Counted from the first letter of the stretch, positions 10,306 to 20,988 are shown. The stretch is DNA of 64,000 nt from Lithodes maja (GCA_037953745.1 JBAKBP010000756.1:124001-188000); one strand, 5' to 3'. The notes: generated from the letters alone by a model not told the origin. A program made the numbers and translations.

Positions 10306-10623
10306 ATGTCGACCCAATCCTCAGGTACTGGAGAGGGGAGTGGTGAGAATGGAAATATGCATGAAAGAAAGACAAAAGTACCAGTGAAGAGGGTTACGCG
10401 TGTTGGAAAAAAAATGAATAAATATACGGCAGAGGATAAAGCGAAAGTGATTGAACTAATTGAAAAAGGCCTCAAGAACTGCGAGATACTGAAAATAACT
10501 GGGTTTCCCGAGGGGACAGTGCGTAACTTTAAGAGTCAGAAAACTAAAATTAAAGCCAGCCTATCTGTTGCAAAGACGTGTTTTAGTGGAAATGTTAAGA
10601 GAGGCAGGCTGTGGTGGAGGTGA
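10306..10623 (+). pseudogene. Tigger/pogo transposase N-terminal DNA-binding remnant
   Basis: From the ATG at 10306 the protein begins MSTQSSGTGEGSG, a low-complexity lead. It enters a basic helix-turn-helix with KYTAEDKAKVIELIEKG, CEILKITGFPEGTVRNFK and SQKTKIKAS. This fits the psq/CENP-B-type N-terminal domain with which pogo-superfamily transposases bind their own inverted repeats. The frame ends at a stop after 106 codons. The second DNA-binding half and the DDE integrase core are missing. The element carrying it is a deletion derivative, so the product could bind transposon ends but could not transpose them. An upstream in-frame ATG at 10258 lies in the 31-bp tandem repeat and is less likely to be the start. 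Confidence 0.7.
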
Positions 10624-11211
10624 GGAAGTGCGCGGCGCATCCCAGTTAGCCTAGCCTCCCTGCTCGGATATCTTCGACATCGTCTAACCTACACACTTCA
10701 TTATTCACTCACAGGTTGGTTTATTATTAATTCTTCTTATAATTAATATATTACCTGTACATGATTTTAATATATTTGATGTCACAAAATAGAACTCGGA
10801 AGGGCAAAAATAGGTAAAAATGGGGACTCTGTCTAAATTTTGGCACCAATTACCATTTTTCCCATTAGTTTATATATTCATATCTAACGAATCTGGATCT
10901 AACGCGATTTTGTTGGCACCTATTATTCGTTAGATACGAGATTCCACTGTATACTGTACAGTATGTATATCAAATTATCAATCTTTTATTCAATGTTGTT
11001 TTGACTTAAAATCAATATAGGCCTATCCTTTTTCCATATTCCATTCATGCCATCTTTAGGTAAAACTATTTACTTTTTTACTATCATTCTCCAACCTACT
11101 AGGAATGGATTACTATATTAATTAATAGTTTAACTATAACACAAGAGTTTGATAATGCTGATATTGAGAGTTAGAAGATATAAATTAATATTTTCTTTGT
11201 ATTCTGTCAAG

Positions 11212-11379
11212 TATTAGACGATTTTATTCCGTTTTAAAAAGGGCCTCCAGCAATTAACAGGCTTTGAACTATCTCACTTAACCCTTTTAATTATCACAGA
11301 TCCTTCCTAAGCTGCATAATATCGTCTAAATATTACTTGAATGAAATACTACACACGTCGCTGGAACTCAAAAGGTTAA
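11212..11379. mobile_element. TTAA MITE, 210-bp family, left-truncated
   Basis: It contains TATTAGACGATTTTATTCCG at the left and the full right end CGTCGCTGGAACTCAAAAGG with TTAA. The outermost left TIR is missing. Confidence 0.7.
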
Positions 11380-11797
11380 TTATATATTGCATGATTATCG
11401 AAAGCAAATTATGTGAAACAATGCTTAGTGCAAATTTGGGAAGAGGCTGTTTCATCGCATCATCGCATAAGCCTTCGTGAAAATTGGCATAAAAATCCTA
11501 AAATTAGTTTGATTCGAAGCACTAACAAAATTATAGGTTACAAAATAGATAACTCGAGATTAAATAAAAATAAATATCAAGTATACTGTATTATAAAGGC
11601 ACTAAAATATATATAGTAAAAATGGTTAGGCTTCACCAATCTTCTAATTTTTCACTCTAATGTGTGTGTGTGTTAGTCACTGTATCCATCTCTCTCTCTC
11701 TCTTGCGGTCAATTTATTTATACTGTAGAACTATTCTCATATTCTCAAAATTCTCCATAGATTATAGTGAACCGAACATTACATGCCGAGTCACTGA

Positions 11798-12012
11798 TTA
11801 ACCATTTCCATACAGGTGGCGTCCTTTTAACTTTATTCTAGCTACTAATAGATGATTTTAGTCAGTTTAAAAAGGGTCTCCAGCAATTAACAGGCTTCGA
11901 ACTATCTCACTTCACCATTTTTACTACCAAAGATCCGTCGTAAACTGCACAAGATCGTTTAAATATAGCTAGAAATAAATTAAAAAGACGTCGCCGATGC
12001 AGAAAGCGTTAA
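11798..12012. mobile_element. TTAA MITE, 210-bp family
   Basis: TTAA flanks both ends. The inverted ends contain GGNGNCGTCCTTTT and AAAGACGTCGCC. Confidence 0.75.
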
Positions 12013-12530
12013 AAATATTAAATATTATATCGGGATGATTCTAGATCAGACGTACACTCCAATACAAAATATCACCAATAATATAAATGATAAACTAGAT
12101 TCCCAAGACTCCTTTTAATATTCTATATACTGTATGCCTAACCTGTACTTAATTTTTCATCAAAGTTTTCAGTGTACGGTGGTGCTAATAAGTCATGTCT
12201 CGGCTGTCATTACGTTTGGCTCTCTCTGTGCTGTATTGTCTGTCAGATGTTGAATAGGGTGGGTAAGTGTTTGCCTCTCTCTCTATGCTGTATTAATGTC
12301 GGTCAGATGTTGAATAGGAGTACAAAGGAAATCAAGCAACAACAGATCTAGTGACCCTTCTAGGTTGCTTGTCCTCCAAAACACTAAGGATCAAGTGTCC
12401 AAACAGTGGTTTAGAGTAGGTAAGGGAACATTGGAAAGTGAATTACTGCCCTGGAACTAATGTCCATGGCAGGATTAGGAAGTTAGTAGAGAACAGATGG
12501 GTTAGTAACTGAGGGGGGGATAAAATAAAG

Positions 12531-13226
12531 TTATTCATTTACAAACGCAGTCAGTCGCAGGTTTGATGCGAGATATTTGTCTAGGCGGAGTTTAAATGAA
12601 TCAACGGTGATGCAGTCTATAACGTTTCGGGGAAGCCCATTCCACAAGTTGACAACTCGATTGAAGAAGAAATTCTTAGATTCGTGCGAGTTAAAAGATT
12701 TACCAATAATTTTGCAACCGTTTCCCCGCGTGTAATTAGATTGGTCGATAGTGAAGTACTTACTACAGTTTCATATTGTCGATGCCTTTGATGATTTTGA
12801 ACACTTGAATTAAGTCGCCTCTTAATCTGCGCTGGGTTAAAGGAAATAGATTTAATTATCTAAGACGCTCTTCGTATGGTTTGTTCTTTAGGCTAGGTAT
12901 CATTTTGGTAACTCTACGTTGAACTCGTTCTAGCTTGTTTATATCTTTTTGGTAATAAGGGCACCAGGATTGAACGCAGTATTCCAGAAGAGGGCGGACT
13001 AAGGAATTGTAAAGGGTTAGGATAACTTCTTTGGATTTATGCTCAAATGACCTGCCTATAAAGCCAATTATTTTGTTTGCCTTCTTAACAACTTCTGAAC
13101 ATTGTTGACTCGGTTTTAGGTTACTCGATATTGTTACTCCCAGATCGGTTTCTCTGTTTACATTCTTAAGCTGAGTGCCATTCATCGAATAGTTTGCTTT
13201 CTCATTTAGGTATCCGATATGTAGTA
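12531..13226 (-). pseudogene. CR1-type LINE ORF2, C-terminal part
   Basis: This is the minus-strand continuation of the reverse transcriptase at 14827-16033, beyond the Tigger-type insertion. It reads SMNGTQLKNVNRETDLGV, then NSLVRPLLEYCVQSWCPYY, LERVQRRVTKMIPSL and a last segment ending FKLRLDKYLASNLRL before the TAA at 12531-12533. These are the usual post-catalytic blocks of CR1 and Jockey-group ORF2 proteins. An in-frame stop follows KPYEERLR near 12856, so the copy is dead. The 3' UTR is presumed to run to about 12310, where the host TIR element resumes. Confidence 0.75.
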
Positions 13227-14824
13227 CAGTCGACGCTCGATTTAACGGACCCCGATACAACGGATTTCGGATTTAACGGACTCTGTCTGTAGCCGGACAA
13301 TGGACCCAGCAACGGACAAAGTCCGATGCTCGAAAAAAAGTTGGAGCAAAGTCCGTTGCTCTATCTATTTATCTCTCTAACGCACCTCCCTAAATCCCTT
13401 ATACATTAACATAACTATGTCTTATTTGGACTTTTTGTAATCTTTGAATCATTTCTAATGTGATGGAATTAAAAAATATAATATCCTTCCAGCACATAGA
13501 TAAATAATAAATAAGACAGTCAACAAAATATTTCAACTCTCCCCTCCGTGCGAGCAGAGATGGAAGATTTACGTTTGATAGATTTTTGTTGTTTTGTTTT
13601 TTTCCCTCGATATACACTCTCTTTCTATCTATCTATCTCTCTAATTCATCTACCTAAATCCCTTATACATTAACATAACTATGTCATGTGGTGATGGGCT
13701 GGTCTATCAGAGTGAGAACTGAGCGATCTCTGCCATACCCATAGCTTACTCTGACTGTTCCTTTTACTTATATATTTTCTAGATCTCAAGTGACGGCGTC
13801 TCTAACGTGGATTGACCTCCCAATCTACCAAGATTGGAAGCCAAAGCGTCACATTTTTCCCTTGCCCCTCAACTTTCTCTTCATAATTACTGAGGGACAC
13901 AGGGCCCTGGGTGGGGCTTTGGTTTCCCGGGCGTTTCCGCGCCCTCCTCAGCTCCCCGCCATGGAGTGGCTTCGGTCACCCAGGCTTTATTGTGGTTGGC
14001 GGGGAGGGTTCTGTGGGGGCACTCGGTTATGGCCTTGGCCTTGCTCGGGGCCTTGGGGCTGTTCGGCCAGGCAGCTTGGGGAACAACAACAACAACAACA
14101 ACTATGTCTTATTTGGACTTTTTGTAATCTTTGAATCATTTCTAATGTGATGGAATTGAAAAATATAATATCCTTCCCGCACATAGATAAACAATAAATA
14201 AGATAGTAAAAAAAATAGTTTAATCCTCCCCTCCGTCTAGGCGCCGAGCTTCCGAGACGGGAGATTTACGTTCGATAGATTTTTGTTTTTTTTTGGTTCC
14301 CACGGTATACACAAAATGATGGGGAAATATTATAACATGTTTTTAATTGACATTTGTGTCGTTTTTGCTGATTAAGAGTTGGTGGGAAAAAAAATCTTTA
14401 ATTCTAGCATATCGGAAATGATTCACAGATTATATAGAGACCAAATAACATACACTTTTAAGTGTGTTCAATAGTTTTGCATTATCAATAGGGTGTAGCA
14501 CAAGGCTTATCAACATATCACAGTAACGGGGTCGGGGTTGAGGCCGGGACGGGGAGGGGAGGGAGTAGGCCTACAGCGGATATGCAGGGGATATCCTTCC
14601 CTTTTTTTTTTTTTTTTTTTTCCCCATGTGAAATTTATCATATCAATGACAAATACAACCTTTATTTTGTTTTCAGGGACAGTACAGCACAACGTGTCCC
14701 TCAATCAAAAAAAAAAAAAAAAAAAAAAAAAAGCGAAATACGAAGGCAATTTTCCAGCTACAGACTTTTTCCAGCAACGGACTCGGTCTCCCCCCTATTA
14801 GTCCGTTAAATCGAGCGTCGACTG
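13227..14824. mobile_element. Tigger-type non-autonomous DNA transposon, 1.6 kb
   Basis: Inverted ends CAGTCGACGCTCGATTTAAC and GTTAAATCGAGCGTCGACTG with TA duplications at 13225-13226 and 14825-14826 interrupt the CR1 ORF. There is no transposase. The interior carries a partial tandem duplication of about 265 bp (13371-13636, and 13637 onward resuming after 14108). A retroposon is inserted in the second copy. Confidence 0.85.
13686..14099 (+). mobile_element. (AAC)n retroposon, copy 2 (short form)
   Basis: It is flanked by AACTATGTC at 13677-13685 and 14100-14108. It begins ATGTGGTGATGGGCTGG and ends in (AAC)6. The pre-insertion sequence is preserved in the first tandem unit at about 13412-13440. 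Confidence 0.85.
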
Positions 14825-14826
14825 TA

Positions 14827-16033
14827 CTTTACATTTATCCGCATTGAAACTCATTTGCCAAATTTGGGCCCAACATGACAATTTATCTAGATTGTGTTGC
14901 ATATCGTCAACTTGTTCGTTTGAGAGTACGCTATTTGCAATTTTTGTATCGTCAGCAAATTTTGAGATTGTACAGGTGAGACCCTCATCTATGTCGTTGA
15001 TGTAAATTAGAAAGAGAATTGGTCCTAGTACCGATCCCAGGGGTACCCCGCTACTTACATTGGTCCATTTAGATGCCTTACCGTTTATGACTACTCTTTG
15101 CTTTCTGTTGCCGAGCCAATTTTCTATCCATTTCAACACACCGTCTTGTATTCCATGCGCTTTTAGTTTTAGCAGTAAACGTTTGTGGGGAACTTTGTCA
15201 AAGGCCTTTTGAAAATCAAGGTATATAATATCTACAGCTTTACTCTCATTGTAGAGGTTGAGGATATCGTGGAAGAAGTCTAAGAGGTTTGTTAAACATG
15301 AAATTTTTTTACGAAAGCCGTGTTGAGTATCTTTAAGTATGTTATTTGCCTCTAAGTGATTTACGAGTCTGTCTCGTATGACCGTTTCTAGCATTTTACA
15401 TATAACTGAGGTTAAGCTAATTGGACGATAGTTACTGGGTAGGGATTTGCTGCCTTTTTTTAATATCGGTGTTACGTTGGCTAGCTTCCACTGATCAGGC
15501 ATAGTTCCAGACTGCAAGGATTTATTGAATAATAATGTCAGTGGTTTGGAGAGCTCATCCTTAGCTTCCTTTAGAACTCTAGGCGAGATTGTATCAGGTC
15601 CAGGCGTTTTATTTACCTTGAGTTTATCTAAACAATTCAATACTTCTCTCTCTGTAACGGTGATATTGCTTAGAACATCTGAATTATCAATCTGAATCGG
15701 CGATGGTGTAGGGATGGTGTAGTCTTCTGTTGTAAAAACTGTTGCAAAGAAGGTATTGAGGGCATTACTCAATTGTACTTCGTCTTTGGTGTATTCTCCA
15801 TTTCCATCAACTAACGGTCCAACAGTTGAAGTAACTACTTTTTTCTTTCTGATATAACTATAGAATTATTTCGGGTTTGTTTTACTTTGATTCGCAATAT
15901 GTAACTCTAAGGTCTTTTTACTTTGCTTAATTAACTTTTTGGCTTTGCGTCGTAGCTCTACAAATTTCAGCCGTTCTTCGTCATTTTGTGAGGATTTTAA
16001 TCTATTCCTTTACTTGTACTCGTTGACGAACCA
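14827..16033 (-). pseudogene. CR1-type LINE ORF2, reverse transcriptase part
   Basis: The minus strand holds a near-complete reverse transcriptase domain. Recognisable blocks are NYRPISLTSVICKMLE, DFQKAFDKVPHKRLL, SSGVPLGSVLGPILFLIYIN and the catalytic FADDTKIANS near 14950. It makes cDNA by target-primed reverse transcription in CR1 elements. A 324-codon frame is open from 15772 to 14798. Upstream (15780-16033) the same frame continues with two stops, including one after NQSKTNPK. The protein is cut at 14824 by the Tigger-type element and at about 16033 by the Penelope-like element. The endonuclease half is found on the other side at 20200-20845. Confidence 0.8.
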
Positions 16034-16104
16034 GGACCGGCCACGGACTATGTGTCAGAATAATTCTATGTACCCTCGCACCCGGCAAAATTATAAAAAC
16101 AAAA

Positions 16105-18936
16105 ATGAAAAATAATAATGAAAATAACCGGCGTCTTTTCGATGATAACTGTAGATGTAAACTCTGTGTGAATGAATTTGATTTTGAACATCAAACATTT
16201 TTTAAAAGTTACATTACCAATACAAAATTTTTGTTTTTAAATTCTTCTGTTAATGTAACATCTCCATGTAAAGTAAAGAATGTTATCTATTTAATAACCT
16301 GTGAGAAATGTGGTATACAATATGTTGGAAAGACGGAGCAATGTTTAAGAGAAAGAGCCTACGGGCATAGATCAGGAATTAAGAACGGCATCGACTCCAA
16401 GATTCTTCTATATAAGCATTTTAACACAGATTGTACTAAATTTGATTGTAAATACAAAATTATAGAAATTGTTCAAAGTAATCAAAATGTTTTAGATAGA
16501 GAAAATTATTGGATTGGAAAATTAATGACCATCTATCCATTTGGACTTAACAATCAAATAAAAAATGTAGGCAACATTTTGTATAAAGATTTATTAAAAA
16601 ACGATTTTAATAACCCATATTTTAACTTCCCTGTTTTAAACAGAAGACCTGGTAGACACGGTAATAGAAGACTAAATACATTTAATAAAAAGAAAAACAG
16701 GTCTGATATTAAAATTATTGTTAATAATTTATATTCATTATATCGAAATTTCGGAATTAAAAAATTAAAAGATTCATTGAAAGGCCTACAAAAGAAAAGT
16801 TTTGCTCCTTTTATAGAAAATATTCTAAACAATAAACATAATTTCACAAATAAATTTAAGAATATAGTCTTTGCTTTTATGGGATATATTAGAGCTAATT
16901 CTAGGAAATCCAAAGATAACCGTATTAAAGATAAAGTCATGTCCACTTTAAATTATTCCTCTAAAATTTTAGACAAAATTAATGTTAACAGTCTTATTAA
17001 TTCAAAGAAAGTTAAGTCCATGTTACCAGATGGTTGTAAAGATTTCAAACCATTAATAGTGTATTCATATGAACGACCTGTTGGGTCTATTATTTGTAAT
17101 TATAATAAAGTTTTAGAAAATCTTTCAGATAATGATATTTTCAATAATAATAAATGCGTGTGTGAAAGAGTCCTGGATATGCCAGCTAGCAGACGTGATG
17201 CACTAGCAAAGTTCATTTATAGTCCGATATGTCACATATTAACAGGTGATGTAGAACTAGTTAAACATTTTGCAAACGACAAATTAGCGGAGCTATGTCG
17301 TAAAGGGTTTAAATTTAGAATAGGGAGTAATAAAGTAACATGGGACATAATTTTAAAAGATATTGTTTTTTCAGTCAATAAATTAAAAGATAAATTGTTA
17401 AAAATTGCGTGCTGCGATGCGAGAGAATTAGAAGCATGGTCTAAATTATTAATTAAGTTAATTAGAAATAAAATTTTCTCGCTTAAAAATGAATTTAATC
17501 TTTCAGATTTTATAGACTATAATTATAATAAGCTTAAAGCTGATTTAATAAATTTACATAAACATTTTGTAATCACTACAGTAGATAAAGCCAGCAATAA
17601 TTATAGCTTCACATGTAAGAAATTTTATCTTGAAAACATGAAAAAAGAATTAGGTATTAAGGGTAACATATTACGTAAAAATATTTGCGGTAATTCTGTT
17701 TATGAAATTCAAAATAATCTGAATATTGATAACTTAATCGATGAACATACCAAGAAAAATATAATATTTGATATTAAACTTTCTGATAAGAACAAGTGCA
17801 TTGCAAAATTATACATGTTACCTAAATTTCATAAAAGACCTTATAAATATCGCTTTATTGCCGGAGCAAAATTTGCTACCACTAAAACTCTATCAGAACA
17901 AGTCGTAAATTGCTTAAAATACATTAAAAGTACTCATAAAAGATATTGTAATACCATCATGAGAAGAACTGGCATTAACTATTATTGGGGTGTTGACAAT
18001 TCGTTAGAAGTTATTGATAAAATAAATACCATGCCGAAAGTTACCTCGGTACATAGCTTCGACTTTTCAACTTTGTATACCAATTTGCCTTTAGATTTAG
18101 TATATTCAGAGCTTTGCTTTATTATAGATTTGCACTTTGACAGGTTCGTTGGGAATGGTAATTATTTCATAAATGTTTATACATATTTTAATAATGCATC
18201 ACTTAGCTCTACTCCCACTAGTTCTGTATATTTTGATAGAATTAAACTTAAAGATGCCCTTAAATTCCTCCTTTTCAATACTTATGTTAGATTCGGGCCG
18301 TACATTTTCAAACAAATATTAGGAATTCCTATGGGTGGAAATGCTAGCCCTTTAATTGCAGACTTATTCTTGCTTGCTTTAGAATTTAAATATATAAAAG
18401 ACTTAGTTGACAGTAGCAAGAAAAATAAAATTCCAGAAAAATTAGCACTTGCTAAACTGTTAAGTAATAATAGTAGATATATTGATGATATTCTTGTTTG
18501 CAATTTGTTAAATTTTAATCAAGTTGCTAAACTTATTTACCCTAATTCTATTCCCCTCACACAATGTAACGTAAATTATAAAGTTGAAAATTTTCTTGAT
18601 ATAAATATAGAGATTGTTAATGAACAGTGCATACTTAAAGTATATCACAAAGTTGATGATTTTAATTTTAACGTAATAAACTTTCCTTTCCCTAGTAGTA
18701 ATATCGATAGTAAAATAACTTATAATTGTTTTTATTCCCAATTAATAAGATTTTGTAAAATCTGCACTAAAGTAGATGACTTTTGGGCTAGAGCTAGGTT
18801 ACTATACAGACTCTTAGTGGACAGAGGTTTTGAGGCAAGTAAATTGTTCCATAAATTTAATCTTTTTAGGGTCAATTATTGTGACTGTATTCTAAAATTT
18901 GACATCAATAATTTTAATCAAGCATTTTTAACTTGA
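16105..18936 (+). CDS. Penelope-like element protein: N-terminal GIY-YIG nuclease plus reverse transcriptase
   Basis: The 943-codon ORF is intact. Residues 16-29 show a cysteine cluster (CRCKLC, then H29). Residues about 57-149 form a GIY-YIG endonuclease: VIYLITCEKC, GIQYVGKT, RERAYGH, a catalytic-type Glu at 133 in RENYWIGKL, and TIYPFGLN. The centre (to about 480) is Lys/Asn-rich and unassigned. HFVITTVDKASNNYSF with the D-K pair at 494-495 corresponds to the DKG motif of permuted Penelope-like elements. Reverse transcriptase blocks follow: FDFSTLYTNLP (652-662), LGIPMGGNASP (739-749), RYIDDILVC with the Asp pair at 794-795, and FLDINIEI. In canonical Penelope the GIY-YIG domain is C-terminal; the N-terminal position marks the Naiad/Chlamys group. 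The enzyme would nick target DNA and copy the element's RNA. Codon use is extremely AT-rich compared with flanking elements. The start is the first ATG of the frame. Confidence 0.88.
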   Translation: MKNNNENNRRLFDDNCRCKLCVNEFDFEHQTFFKSYITNTKFLFLNSSVNVTSPCKVKNVIYLITCEKCGIQYVGKTEQCLRERAYGHRSGIKNGIDSKILLYKHFNTDCTKFDCKYKIIEIVQSNQNVLDRENYWIGKLMTIYPFGLNNQIKNVGNILYKDLLKNDFNNPYFNFPVLNRRPGRHGNRRLNTFNKKKNRSDIKIIVNNLYSLYRNFGIKKLKDSLKGLQKKSFAPFIENILNNKHNFTNKFKNIVFAFMGYIRANSRKSKDNRIKDKVMSTLNYSSKILDKINVNSLINSKKVKSMLPDGCKDFKPLIVYSYERPVGSIICNYNKVLENLSDNDIFNNNKCVCERVLDMPASRRDALAKFIYSPICHILTGDVELVKHFANDKLAELCRKGFKFRIGSNKVTWDIILKDIVFSVNKLKDKLLKIACCDARELEAWSKLLIKLIRNKIFSLKNEFNLSDFIDYNYNKLKADLINLHKHFVITTVDKASNNYSFTCKKFYLENMKKELGIKGNILRKNICGNSVYEIQNNLNIDNLIDEHTKKNIIFDIKLSDKNKCIAKLYMLPKFHKRPYKYRFIAGAKFATTKTLSEQVVNCLKYIKSTHKRYCNTIMRRTGINYYWGVDNSLEVIDKINTMPKVTSVHSFDFSTLYTNLPLDLVYSELCFIIDLHFDRFVGNGNYFINVYTYFNNASLSSTPTSSVYFDRIKLKDALKFLLFNTYVRFGPYIFKQILGIPMGGNASPLIADLFLLALEFKYIKDLVDSSKKNKIPEKLALAKLLSNNSRYIDDILVCNLLNFNQVAKLIYPNSIPLTQCNVNYKVENFLDINIEIVNEQCILKVYHKVDDFNFNVINFPFPSSNIDSKITYNCFYSQLIRFCKICTKVDDFWARARLLYRLLVDRGFEASKLFHKFNLFRVNYCDCILKFDINNFNQAFLT

Positions 18937-19130
18937 AGTTTCTTGTATAACCTCTGCTTACTTTTTGTCTGTATTTATTGTTTATCTTTTTCTTTTTCTT
19001 TTTCTTTTTCTATTATTAATATTAATATTGATGATTTTTTAAATTTATTGTTCTTGTAAAAAGAGTACTCTTTGTTTATATCTGTTGTTACTTCATATTT
19101 TGCAATTATTTGTCTTTATATTATATATAT

Positions 19131-19602
19131 TAATTAAAATGCAAAACCTGCAAACCAAACAAAACAAAACTGGGACAAGGACAACATAAAGTCAAATTAA
19201 ATTATCAAAATCGCTATGTGGAAACAACGCTTACTAAAATGAAAATTATTAAATAAAAGAACACAATCCACCACATAGGGTGTACATTACTACATGAGCA
19301 AGTTAATCTGTTTCCCAAGCAAACTAATCGCACATATAACAACGCACTATCGTCACGTTAAAGGAAGTAGTCAAGTTTGGGAAGTCCGGGACGTTCTGGC
19401 AAATTTTACTAAACTCTGCATGAATAAAGAAACTACATGTTAAATGTCAAAATATTATTTAAAATCAAATTTGCAACATGACAAGACATTAACAATTGTA
19501 CAAAATACAAATATTGATAAGATATCTATACTATTACAAAATAATATATAAAATACAGTACAGCACTCACTAACGATAGTGCTATCGGGTAGGTACCTGT
19601 AT
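19131..19602. repeat. Left arm of ~470-bp palindrome
   Basis: It begins TAATTAAAATGCAAAACC and ends GGGTAGGTACCTGTA. It is the inverse complement of 19721-20196, apart from a 5-bp difference close to the centre. The unpaired spacer 19603-19720 is 118 bp. Confidence 0.92.
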
Positions 19603-19720
19603 ATTCATTGTCGATAGTATCAATTGCTTACTTTTGCGATTTCCTTAATTTATTTGTGCTATAAATGTAGGTTATCTGTAGGGTAGTTATTGATAGGGGT
19701 CACTTGAGGCATGCTATGCT

Positions 19721-20196
19721 TACAGGTACAGTACCTACCCGATAGCACTATCGTTAGTGAGTGCTGTACTGTATTTTATATATTATTTTGTAATAGTATA
19801 GATATCTTATCAATATTTGTATTTTGTACAATTGTTAATGTCTTGTCATGTTGCAAATTTGATTTTAAATAATATTTTGACATTTAACATGTAGTTTCTT
19901 TATTCATGCAGAGTTTAGTAAAATTTGCCAGAACGTCCCGGACTTCCCAAACTTGACTACTTCCTTTAACGTGACGATAGTGCGTTGTTATATGTGCGAT
20001 TAGTTTGCTTGGGAAACAGATTAACTTGCTCATGTAGTAATGTACACCCTATGTGGTGGATTGTGTTCTTTTATTTAATAATTTTCATTTTAGTAAGCGT
20101 TGTTTCCACATAGCGATTTTGATAATTTAATTTGACTTTATGTTGTCCTTGTCCCAGTTTTGTTTTGTTTGGTTTGCAGGTTTTGCATTTTAATTA
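19721..20196. repeat. Right arm of ~470-bp palindrome
   Basis: It matches the left arm in inverse, ending GGTTTGCAGGTTTTGCATTT and TAATTA at the LINE junction. About 270 bp of its distal part recurs at 22785-23062 as a diverged dispersed copy. Shorter pieces occur at 24750-24900 and 38045-38100. Confidence 0.92.
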
Positions 20197-20845
20197 GCAA
20201 ATTTTTTAGCAAGCAGGCAGTTTGAAATATCTTTATTCCACCATTTGGGCTTATTATTATGGCCTGGACGCCGTATTTTCGATGGTATGCAGTCTTGCAC
20301 TGCTTTTAGGTAAGTGGTTTCGAATAACTTCCAAGATGTATTTATGTCGTTATTGTTAATTAAAAAGCTCCAGTCAGTTTCTTTAAACATAGTTCTAAGT
20401 TTATGGAAGTTTGATTTCTTGAAATTAGGGACTTTTTCGATGCTACTATTTGGTTCGTTACTAGTAAACTTTAAAGTGAAAGTTATCGTACGATGGTCGC
20501 TGTTACTGAATTCATCACCAACATTCAAATTCTCTATCAATTCTTCTTTTGTTGCAAGTACAATGTCAAGAACATTATTACCACGGGTCGGCGTTCGAAC
20601 AAATTGATAAAGCGAACTCTCTTGCAAGTTCGTATACAAGTCATGTCCGGAGTGTGAAGTAAGAGTATCGCCCCACTTGGTCACAGGTAAATTAAAGTCG
20701 CCAAAAATTACGGTATCTTGTGAGTTACTTACATCTGCAATTTGTTCGTAAATTTCTCGGTCAGTTTGCACCGATTGAGCTGGAGGTCTGCATATTAACG
20801 CAAGTATTATTTTTGTACCTTTATTATTCTTTATTAGCACAAAAG
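20197..20845 (-). pseudogene. CR1-type LINE ORF2, endonuclease part (5'-truncated)
   Basis: The minus strand encodes the middle and end of an apurinic-type endonuclease: GTKIILALICRPP, DTVIFGDFNLPVTKWGD, VRTPTRGNNVLDIVLAT and NSDHRTITFTL, then WWNKDISNCLLAKKF. GDFN and SDH are catalytic blocks of the exonuclease-endonuclease-phosphatase fold used by CR1 to nick target DNA. The first 14 residues of the open frame (20882-20845) belong to the flanking TIR element rather than the LINE, so the LINE is 5'-truncated within the endonuclease. The C-terminal side is cut by the Penelope-like insertion. Confidence 0.78.
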
Positions 20846-20988
20846 GGTGGGTAAGTGTAGGACCATGCTTATAATATCTCATTCGAAACGATCAAAATAA
20901 AATTTTAGACATTGCTGATACCAATTATTGATCAAAATATACTTGGTGTCGAGACATCACTTATTAGCCCAACCGTACAGTTGTCCAC

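Larger units (their letters stand above)
9905..10949 (+). mobile_element. Tigger/pogo-type DNA transposon, internally deleted
   Basis: The inverted ends CAGTGGTATCTCGCATCTAA and CGTTAGATACGAGATTCCAC(TG) sit between TA dinucleotides. At 1045 bp it is shorter than autonomous Tigger elements. Only the N-terminal part of the transposase remains (10306-10623), and no DDE catalytic domain is present. Confidence 0.85.
16034..20196 (+). mobile_element. Penelope-like retroelement, Naiad type (permuted domains)
   Basis: A 4.16-kb insertion splits the CR1 ORF; the LINE protein reads up to VNEYK on one side and resumes at LLAKKF on the other. It holds one long ORF (16105-18936), a 195-bp AT-rich 3' stretch, and a large palindrome (19131-20196) that ends at the junction with the LINE. 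The exact ends and the target duplication are not certain from one copy. Confidence 0.8.
12177..20975. mobile_element. TA-flanked TIR element split by a CR1 LINE
   Basis: The left end CGGTGGTGCTAATAAGTCAT and the right end (inverse of ...GGGCTAATAAGTGATG) are each next to TA. A compact 418-bp copy with the same ends and interior lies at 23211-23628. It shows that the left part (12177-12310) and right part (20846-20975) belong together. Everything between is later insertion. Confidence 0.7.

Noticed and set aside
13790..14134. Open frame of ~110 codons (MTASLTWIDLPIY...) conserved in several retroposon copies
   Set aside because: All copies are recent and nearly identical, a second frame is equally open, and the C-terminus is just the (AAC)n tail read as Gln. 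There is no sign of codon-level constraint.
16554..16946. Minus-strand open frame rich in Leu/Phe/Ile
   Set aside because: It is antisense to the Penelope-like ORF; its hydrophobic look comes from AAA/AAT codons read backwards.
16034..20196. Hammerhead ribozyme in the Penelope-like element
   Set aside because: Such motifs are known in Penelope terminal repeats. I looked for CTGATGA with a paired GAAA core near both ends and did not find one.
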